From JAGLTN01 sp023135255 (GTDB lineage: Bacteria > Planctomycetota > Phycisphaerae > Sedimentisphaerales > Anaerobacaceae), in NCBI GenBank assembly GCA_030639495.1, contig DAOWCP010000095.1, positions 1 to 7,981 on the forward strand: 7,981 bases of DNA, in the 5' to 3' direction. The translations under genes were made by a program, and so were the position numbers. Positions 1-4,582 of the stretch are shown in pieces. Position 1 is the stretch's first letter. The number at the start of each line of letters is the position of its first letter. The notes beneath the pieces were generated by a model, which worked only from the letters and a program-made list of their open reading frames with translations, did no database searches and was not told where the DNA came from.

Positions 1-2
1 AG

Positions 3-248
3 CTCGAAGGTGAACTTGGAAAAAATGAAAGATTGGATATGGCTTATAAGCAGAAACCAGAAAGTTTTAGTCCCGATTGTGAGTTTCGCATTGTTGCTAT
101 CAAACTTGGTGAGCCATGCAAAGAGGAATGTAAATTTATCAGTAAATATTTCGATGAGAAATTTGAACCGGTTGAGCCGATGCCGGACTGTAATTTTATC
201 GAAGTGAACTTAGGGAGACAATTGGAATATCTCAGCTTCGTGACTTGA
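3..248 (+). CDS. 3' end of an unrecognised gene, possibly frameshifted near its end
   Basis: The frame is open from the left edge of the window to a TGA at 246-248, so this is the C-terminal 81 residues of a protein whose start is not visible. The internal ATG at 33 is not needed as a start. The peptide is polar and acidic with no membrane segment. It has four cysteines at fragment residues 26, 39, 43 and 63 (C-x12-C-x3-C-x19-C), and two of them sit in a repeated PDC context; metal binding or disulfides are possible but unproven. I do not recognise the family. The last residues may be out of frame: the next forward frame (194-337) reads as a plausible amphipathic helix ending right where an intergenic repeat begins. 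The true product may therefore be longer than this stop implies. Confidence 0.55.
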   Translation, partial: LEGELGKNERLDMAYKQKPESFSPDCEFRIVAIKLGEPCKEECKFISKYFDEKFEPVEPMPDCNFIEVNLGRQLEYLSFVT

Positions 249-337
249 ATCAATCTATCCAGCGGGCAGTTATAGGTCACAACGAAAGTTTGGCCACTTA
301 TATCGTCGAATTGCAGCTTTACATCGTGGTATTGTAA
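194..337 (+). other. Possible frameshifted continuation of the first gene
   Basis: This forward frame, shifted by -1 from the frame ending at 248, is open from 194 (after a TAA at 191-193) to a TAA at 335-337. From about 209 it reads as an amphipathic helix, for example RDLNQSIQRAV followed by NESLATYIVELQLY, with regular hydrophobic spacing typical of real coding sequence. It has no credible start of its own. Its stop directly abuts the first copy of the intergenic repeat (from about 338), matching the close stop-to-repeat distance after two other genes. I infer that the gene begun upstream runs into this frame through an indel between about 194 and 246. That indel could be a sequencing error, a real mutation or, less likely, programmed frameshifting. 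A chance open frame of about 47 codons cannot be excluded. Confidence 0.4.
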
Positions 338-438
338 GGTTAACCGAAAATAAAGACTGCGAAAGAAGCCGTAGCTTGTTATTTTTAAGTTATTTACCCG
401 CGGATAAACGAAAAAACTCAGTGGCGAGTAGTATAAAT
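338..438 (+). repeat. Intergenic hairpin/promoter-like element, copy 1
   Basis: This is the first of four related ~100-bp spacers. It has a left palindrome GGTTAACC (338-345); a 47-nt imperfect hairpin (357-403) with arms CTGCG/CGCGG and TAGCTT/AAGTTA around a 9-nt T-rich loop (378-386); a GATAAACG box (403-410); and, 21 nt further on, TATAAA (432-437). Bases 375-410 are identical to 2678-2713 in copy 3. Several differences from copy 3 in the left arm keep pairing through G-T wobbles. It precedes the hypothetical gene at 467. Confidence 0.75.
432..437 (+). promoter_or_regulatory. Putative -10 box, copy 1
   Basis: TATAAA lies 21 nt after the GATAAACG box and 29 nt before the ATG at 467. No TTGACA-like -35 is present at normal spacing; the expected position holds the end of the GATAAACG box and an A-run. 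It is supported by the same arrangement in the other three copies. Promoter activity is inferred. Confidence 0.5.
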
Positions 439-466
439 CGTTTACTATCGGCGGTGAGTTGATAGA

Positions 467-778
467 ATGGTGCAAGTTATGGAAACATTAAAACTATTAT
501 ACGATTATTTTCCGATGGCGGTGTTTACCGGCAAATGTCTGGTGTTTATCAGTGAGGACTGGCGGGTAGAGCTGACTGAGCATAAAGATAAGGACTTTTC
601 GAAAAGCGGTGATGAGCCTTCTTTGATACGGGTGAGAATCTTTAAAAAAGCATTAAGCGGCGAGTTTGTGCCGGGGCATTATGAGGATTTTCAGCTTGAG
701 GCTATTGGACAGCTTGCAGAGCAGATCGAGAAATATGTTCAGCTTGCAGTTGGAGCAAATATCAGGGAAAACTACTAA
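467..778 (+). CDS. Hypothetical protein, 103 residues
   Basis: This short complete frame has an SD-like GGTGAG at 453-458, 8 nt before the ATG at 467; a second in-frame ATG at 479 has weaker upstream support. The product is soluble-looking, with no signal peptide or transmembrane segment. The N-terminal part is rich in aromatic and beta-type residues (FPMAVFTGKCLVFISEDW), the middle is charged, and the C-terminal part (from about residue 78) looks like an amphipathic helix (EAIGQLAEQIEKYVQLAV). I do not recognise a family. It appears monocistronic, with a copy of the intergenic element before it and another starting 6 nt after its stop. That placement, the ribosome-binding site and the protein-like composition argue that it is a real gene, but its function is unknown. 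Confidence 0.7.
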   Translation: MVQVMETLKLLYDYFPMAVFTGKCLVFISEDWRVELTEHKDKDFSKSGDEPSLIRVRIFKKALSGEFVPGHYEDFQLEAIGQLAEQIEKYVQLAVGANIRENY

Positions 779-783
779 TAAGG

Positions 784-882
784 CCCTTGATGGTGATAAA
801 TTTCCGCGAATAAATCCATAACTTGTTTTCTTTGAGTTAGTTATCCGGGGATAAACGAAAAATCAATTGGGATTGGTATAAT
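784..882 (+). repeat. Intergenic hairpin/promoter-like element, copy 2
   Basis: Same architecture as the other copies: CCCTTGATGG at 784-793 (an imperfect palindrome); a hairpin region of exactly 47 nt (804-850) with arms CCGCG/CGGGG (one G-G mismatch), TAAA/GTTA and TAACTT/GAGTTA around a 9-nt loop (825-833); GATAAACG (850-857); and TATAAT (877-882). It aligns without gaps to copies 1 and 3 across the hairpin. The segment after the GATAAACG box resembles copy 3 (CAATTGGGAT). It fills nearly the whole spacer between the hypothetical gene and the DUF167 gene. Confidence 0.75.
877..882 (+). promoter_or_regulatory. Putative -10 box, copy 2
   Basis: A consensus TATAAT, 19 nt after the GATAAACG box (21 in the other copies). 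If it is used, transcription would start around 889, giving a leader of only about 14 nt to the ATG at 903. It would exclude the TTG at 882 as a start codon. Confidence 0.5.
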
Positions 883-902
883 TGGCTTTGAAAATTTTAG
901 AC

Positions 903-1205
903 ATGTCGCAACTTTCTATACAAAAAAACGCAGCAGGTATAGCCTTTAAAACCAAGATAGTGCCCGGCAGCAGTAAAACAGCTTTTGCCGGGGTTCTTGA
1001 CGGGATGATAAAGGTTAAGGTTTCCGCGGTGCCGGAAAAAGGCAAGGCTAATAAGTGCCTGATAGATTTTCTTGCTAAGAAGCTTGGGGTAAAGAAACAT
1101 GATATTTCTATCGTATCGGGTCTAACGAATCCTGTTAAGCAAATCCAGATCGATGGTATGAGCAGAGAGATATTTATCAGCAAAATGAATCCGGAGCAGC
1201 AGTGA
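903..1205 (+). CDS. yggU: DUF167/YggU family protein
   Basis: A 100-residue protein of the DUF167 (YggU) family, small conserved alpha/beta proteins of unknown biochemical role; family members are usually about 95-110 residues. The family pattern is clear: a first strand leading to KIVPGSSK (residues 18-25), DGMIKVKVSAVPEKGKAN (33-50, with the GKAN hallmark), a helix LIDFLAKKLGV (53-63), then ISIVSGLTNPVKQIQI (68-83). Usual members have APPE where this has AVPE. The frame extends up to a TTG at 882, but that codon overlaps the TATAAT box at 877-882, so I prefer ATG 903. Neither start has a good Shine-Dalgarno sequence, and the transcript may be nearly leaderless. The MATE gene starts 3 bp after the stop, so the two are probably cotranscribed, without any known functional link. 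Family assignment is secure; the start is less so. Confidence 0.88.
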   Translation: MSQLSIQKNAAGIAFKTKIVPGSSKTAFAGVLDGMIKVKVSAVPEKGKANKCLIDFLAKKLGVKKHDISIVSGLTNPVKQIQIDGMSREIFISKMNPEQQ

Positions 1206-1208
1206 TAC

Positions 1209-2633
1209 ATGACTAACAACCAAATTCAAAAGTCACTCGATAAGCTTGACGAGACTTCACTTAGGTATATGTTGAAGCTGGCGGCGCCGATGATAGTTAC
1301 CAATATATCTTTCACGATAATGCAGTTCGTTGACAGGTTGATGGTTTCGAGGCTTGGGACAGATGAGTTGGCGGCGATATTACCTGCGGGGGTGGTTAGT
1401 TTTCTGCCTGGCAGTTTTGCAATCGGGGTGCTGACGAGCGTTAGTACATTTACCAGTCAATCATTCGGCAGAGGGGAAAATCGGGAATGCTCGAAATACT
1501 GCTGGCAGGGGATTTATATGGGGCTTGCTTATTTTGCTATTGTGATCGCAATTATGTGGCCTTGGTCGGGGTGGATATTTAAAGCTATGGGCCATGAAGG
1601 TGCTATCATCGAGATGGAGGTAGCGTATCTTCGTATCATGCTTTACAGCCAGATGATCGCGGTTTTGATACACGCAAGCAGTCAATTTTTTATGGGAGTG
1701 CACCGCCCTATTGTCACAATGTATGCCGCTATAATCGGACAACTGGTTAACGTAGGATGCAATTATGTTTTGATATTCGGCAAGTTCGGATTTCCGCAGA
1801 TGGGTATCAGGGGAGCTGCGTGGGGGACGTTTATTGGTATCGTTGTCGGGGCCGGTATTCGGATGTGGGTGTTTATGGGCAGTGGTATTAATGAGAAATT
1901 TCACAGCAGAAGCGGCTTAAGGCCTGACTTGGGGAAGATGAAAGATCTGCTTAAGGTCGGTCTGCCTGCAGGATTCGGACTGATGGTAAACGTGTCGCTT
2001 TGGGCGATGATTTTGCTTGGATTGGTGGGCCGGTTTGGCAAAGAGGCTGTGGCGGCGACATCGGCGGTATTTTCATATATCAATGTCTCCGTTATGCCGA
2101 TAGTAGGAATCGGGACCGCTTTGACGGCGGCGGTTGGGAAATCTATCGGTGCGGGAAGAAATGATATTGCTAAGAAACAAACGAGTATCTGCCTAAGGAT
2201 AGGATTGACTTATATGGGATTTGTCGGGCTTTGCTTTTTTGTGTTCAGAGATAACCTGATGGCAATGTGGTCGACGGACAGCAAAGTTGTCGAAGCGGGT
2301 ATTAAGATACTGGTATGTGCGGCAATTTTCCAGGTTTTTGATGCTGCGACAATAATATATAACGGCAGCTTACGCGGAGCCGGTGATACGGTCTGGATAG
2401 CAGCGATGTCTGCGATAGGTGCGGTTGTTATACTTGGCGGCGGCGGCTGGGTAATTTTGAATTATTTCGAGGAACTCGGCATTATTGGGCCTTGGATCGC
2501 TGCGACAGTCAACATTATTGCTGTCGGAATCGCTAACAGATGGCGGTTTAAGAGCGGCAGGTGGATGGAGATTGATCTGTTCAGGCAAAGGCCAGCTGGG
2601 GTTGCTGTTGAAATTGAGACTGCGATAAAGTAG
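1209..2633 (+). CDS. MATE family efflux transporter
   Basis: A 474-residue polytopic inner-membrane protein of the multidrug and toxic compound extrusion (MATE; NorM/DinF-like) family, which exports organic cations or metabolites using Na+ or H+ gradients. Length and layout fit the usual 12 helices in two halves. The first helix carries LAAPMIVTNISFTIMQFVDRLMVSRLGT (24-51), typical of MATE helix 1. Further hallmarks are the loop QSFGRGE (84-90), GFPQMGIRGAAWGT (194-207), the start of the second half at GLPAGFGLMVN (251-261), VGKSIGAGRND (309-319) and SLRGAGDT (387-394). The C-terminal tail after about residue 446 is cytoplasmic and short. It follows the DUF167 gene by 3 bp, with GGAG at 1193-1196 as a possible ribosome-binding site. 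Substrate and coupling ion cannot be read from the sequence. No truncation or frameshift was seen. Confidence 0.93.
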   Translation: MTNNQIQKSLDKLDETSLRYMLKLAAPMIVTNISFTIMQFVDRLMVSRLGTDELAAILPAGVVSFLPGSFAIGVLTSVSTFTSQSFGRGENRECSKYCWQGIYMGLAYFAIVIAIMWPWSGWIFKAMGHEGAIIEMEVAYLRIMLYSQMIAVLIHASSQFFMGVHRPIVTMYAAIIGQLVNVGCNYVLIFGKFGFPQMGIRGAAWGTFIGIVVGAGIRMWVFMGSGINEKFHSRSGLRPDLGKMKDLLKVGLPAGFGLMVNVSLWAMILLGLVGRFGKEAVAATSAVFSYINVSVMPIVGIGTALTAAVGKSIGAGRNDIAKKQTSICLRIGLTYMGFVGLCFFVFRDNLMAMWSTDSKVVEAGIKILVCAAIFQVFDAATIIYNGSLRGAGDTVWIAAMSAIGAVVILGGGGWVILNYFEELGIIGPWIAATVNIIAVGIANRWRFKSGRWMEIDLFRQRPAGVAVEIETAIK

Positions 2634-2639
2634 GATGTA

Positions 2640-2741
2640 CCCTTAAGGGCAATAAATGTCCGCGAATAAATCCGTAACTTGTTATTTTTAAGTTATTTAC
2701 CCGCGGATAAACGGAAAAATTCAATTGGGATCAGTATATAT
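2640..2741 (+). repeat. Intergenic hairpin/promoter-like element, copy 3 (best-formed)
   Basis: The clearest copy. It begins 6 nt after the MATE stop codon with a perfect palindrome CCCTTAAGGG (2640-2649). The 47-nt hairpin spans 2660-2706 and can form 15 pairs: CCGCG (2660-2664) with CGCGG (2702-2706), TAAA (2667-2670) with TTTA (2696-2699), and TAACTT (2675-2680) with AAGTTA (2690-2695), closing a 9-nt loop (2681-2689). There is an AA/CC internal mismatch and a 4-nt bulge (2671-2674). GATAAACG (2706-2713) and TATATA (2735-2740) follow. There is no T-run after the stem, so it is not a standard rho-independent terminator. Confidence 0.8.
2735..2740 (+). promoter_or_regulatory. Putative -10 box, copy 3
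   Basis: TATATA, 21 nt after the GATAAACG box, as in copies 1 and 4. It lies 37 nt before the preferred start at 2778 but only 10 nt before the upstream in-frame ATG at 2751, which favours the later start. Confidence 0.5.
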
Positions 2742-2777
2742 GCATGACAGATGTTATTTGAGCTGGGTGAAACTCAG

Positions 2778-4382
2778 ATGAAAAAACTATCGATATATTT
2801 GTTGGTGATCTGTGCGGTATGCATAGGGCTTGGGGATTCTCCATTGGTGGCTGGGCCTTTAGCTAACAATAACAAACCCGGAACTTACGCCAGAAGCATT
2901 GAGCAGATACTTAAATATAACAGCAAGGATATCGATCTTGGTACTGCGGCGATGATAATTTCTGAGCAGTGGAATGACGATGTGCTGGGCAGGCAGTACA
3001 TTTTCGAGCTGGATAAGATGGCTCACAAGATACTCAGGGAACTCAAAGAACGCGGCAGGAATATTGATTATAAAGCTATCGATGTTATTAATGACTATCT
3101 TTACAGTGAGCTGGGGTTTACTGCGATTGAGACTGCTGATGACCCGGAAGATCTGTTTTTGCACAGCGTTCTTGATAATAAAAGAGGGTATTGCCTGAGT
3201 CTGTCTGTGCTTTATCTTTCGCTGGCGGAGAGAATTGGACTTGAATTGTATGGGGTAGTTGTGCCGGGGCATTTTTTTGTCAGGTATGATGACGGGGATG
3301 TCCGGTTCAATATTGAAACGACTAACGGGGGCTCGATCACGAATGATGAACATTACATAGAGAAGTTTAATGTTCCGCAGGACAGTGATTTGTACATGAA
3401 GAGCCTTGATAAGAGGCAGACATTAGGGTGTTTCTTTAATAATCTCGGTAACAGTTACAGCGAAATCGGCAACATAGAAATGGCAATGAAAGCCTTGGAA
3501 AAATCTATTGAAATCAATCCGTCGCTGGCGGAATCGAGAACGAACCTTGGGAATATTTATCTTTCTAAAGGCGAAACAGATTTTGCAATAGACTTGTATC
3601 AGAGTGCACTTGAAGTCAATCCGAATGACGCCAAAGTTTATAATAACCTTGCTAATGCGTATATGCAGAAAGGCTGGACAGTCAGGGCAATTAAGTTTTA
3701 TAAGCTAAGCCAGAGTCTTGACAGTGATTTTGCAGATATATATAGAAATCTCGCCAGGGCTTATATCGCAAATAAAAATTACGATGAAGCTTTGTCGCAA
3801 TTGAATAAAGCTGAGATACGTTCGCCTAAAGATCCTGTGATCTACTATTTCCTGGGAGAGATTTATGTCCAGAAAGAGCAGTTAGCAGAGGCGATCTATA
3901 ATTATGAGAAAGCTCTTAAGTTTAAGGCCGATTACGCGGAAGCCTATTGCGGGATCGCATTTTGTCACAATATAAACGGTGAAGTGGATGATGAGATATA
4001 CTTCTATAAAAAAGCTATCTCGGTAAAGCCAGAAATGACAGCGGCGATAGTAAATCTTGGCAATGCGTATTTTTCAAAGAAAAAATTCGAGGCGGCAATT
4101 GAGCAATATAAAAAAGCAATAATGCTTATGAACGATGATGACAGGATATATTACAATCTCGGCGCAGCGTATTCGAATTTGAAACTTTACCCTGAGGCCA
4201 TTGAGCAATATGTTAAGACTCTGGAAATTAATCCGCAAAATGCGGATGCGCACAACGGGCTTGGGTTTATTTATTACAATCAGGGGAAATACAGAACAGC
4301 ATGGAAACATCTCAATAAAGCCAAACAGCTTGGCTATAATGTCGATTTGCAGCTTTATGATGCTGTTAAGAGTCGGCTTTGA
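2778..4382 (+). CDS. Exported transglutaminase-like protein with nine TPR repeats
   Basis: A 534-residue protein from ATG 2778, chosen because GGGTGA (2765-2770) is well placed and a signal peptide starts there (MKKLSIYLLVICAVCIGLG, cleavage likely near residues 20-30). The in-frame ATG at 2751 would add nine residues in front of the signal. Residues about 90-190 form a transglutaminase-like/SirB1-type domain: RGYCLSLSVLYLSLAERIGL (136-155, Cys139), VPGHFFVRYDDG (162-173, His165) and FNIETTNGG (177-185). Cys and His of a papain-like triad are present; the third residue is probably in the NIETT segment, with Glu or Asn instead of the usual Asp. Residues 215-520 are nine 34-residue TPR units in unbroken register (215, 249, 283, 317, 351, 385, 419, 453, 487), making a protein-binding superhelix. 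It probably acts outside the cytoplasm; peptidase or amidase activity is possible but unproven. It appears to be its own transcription unit. Confidence 0.88.
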   Translation: MKKLSIYLLVICAVCIGLGDSPLVAGPLANNNKPGTYARSIEQILKYNSKDIDLGTAAMIISEQWNDDVLGRQYIFELDKMAHKILRELKERGRNIDYKAIDVINDYLYSELGFTAIETADDPEDLFLHSVLDNKRGYCLSLSVLYLSLAERIGLELYGVVVPGHFFVRYDDGDVRFNIETTNGGSITNDEHYIEKFNVPQDSDLYMKSLDKRQTLGCFFNNLGNSYSEIGNIEMAMKALEKSIEINPSLAESRTNLGNIYLSKGETDFAIDLYQSALEVNPNDAKVYNNLANAYMQKGWTVRAIKFYKLSQSLDSDFADIYRNLARAYIANKNYDEALSQLNKAEIRSPKDPVIYYFLGEIYVQKEQLAEAIYNYEKALKFKADYAEAYCGIAFCHNINGEVDDEIYFYKKAISVKPEMTAAIVNLGNAYFSKKKFEAAIEQYKKAIMLMNDDDRIYYNLGAAYSNLKLYPEAIEQYVKTLEINPQNADAHNGLGFIYYNQGKYRTAWKHLNKAKQLGYNVDLQLYDAVKSRL

Positions 4383-4461
4383 TAGTATAAAAACCCGGCT
4401 TTGGCACGTCTACAAAAAGATTGATAGAATCGCTATAAGAGTGTATATTACAGTCTGAATA
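4383..4461 (+). other. 79-nt spacer with no recognised feature
   Basis: AT-rich sequence between the TPR gene stop and the fourth intergenic element. It contains TATAA-like stretches near 4385 and 4432 but no stem followed by a T-run, no ORF with a ribosome-binding site and no clear repeat. Apart from the start of the window, it is the only place where a stop codon and the next repeat copy are far apart. Confidence 0.4.
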
Positions 4462-4562
4462 CCTTTCAGTGTAAGAAGTTTCCGCGAGGAAAATTATAAT
4501 CCTGATGTGCGTTGGGATACCCGCGAATAAACGGGAAAACTTAACTGTGAGTAGTACATATA
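4462..4562 (+). repeat. Intergenic hairpin/promoter-like element, copy 4 (divergent)
   Basis: The most divergent copy. Its left part (4462-4487) matches copy 2 at most positions. The first CCGCG box (4482-4486) and second (4521-4525) are 39 bp apart instead of 41, and CGCG/CGCG can still pair. The inner stem differs: ATCC (4499-4502) can pair with GGAT (4515-4518) instead of TAACTT/AAGTTA. AATAAACGGG follows, giving CCCG...CGGG across 4520-4535, then TACATA at 4555-4560 at the conserved 21-nt distance. The GAGTAGTA before the -10 box is shared with copy 1. Confidence 0.65.
4555..4560 (+). promoter_or_regulatory. Putative -10 box, copy 4
   Basis: TACATA, 21 nt after the AATAAACG box, aligns with the TATA boxes of the other copies; an overlapping TATAAA at 4559-4564 is an alternative. 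It lies 22 nt before the GTG at 4583 and downstream of the ATG at 4505, so that ATG would not be in the transcript. Confidence 0.45.
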
Positions 4563-4582
4563 AAATTAACGGAGATTTTAAC

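Noticed and set aside
244..459. A third forward frame open across the first spacer
   Set aside because: It is Arg/Ser-rich, has no start codon with a ribosome-binding site, and runs through the repeat and its -10-like box. It is probably open by chance.
44..475. A 143-codon open frame on the minus strand
   Set aside because: It crosses the first gene fragment antisense and the whole of intergenic repeat copy 1, has no ribosome-binding site evident, and its composition is not protein-family-like. It is best explained as a shadow frame.
804..857. The paired CCGCG-RATAAA boxes as a CRISPR-like or tandem repeat array
   Set aside because: There are only two boxes per spacer, 39-41 bp apart, and they are the two arms or flanks of one hairpin element. 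There are no regularly repeating identical units with unique spacers.
2640..2706. Repeat copy 3 as a rho-independent terminator of the MATE gene
   Set aside because: The stem is interrupted by an internal mismatch and a bulge, and it is followed by GATAAACGGAAAAA rather than a T-run. The upstream CCCTTAAGGG has only a 3-bp stem. Termination here cannot be claimed.
338..4562. The gene-repeat-gene-repeat layout as an integron cassette array with attC sites
   Set aside because: The repeats are imperfect inverted repeats, but they lack the RYYYAAC and GTTRRRY boxes at their ends, end in a promoter-like hexamer, and are missing between yggU and the MATE gene and before mnmA. The genes are ordinary chromosomal ones.
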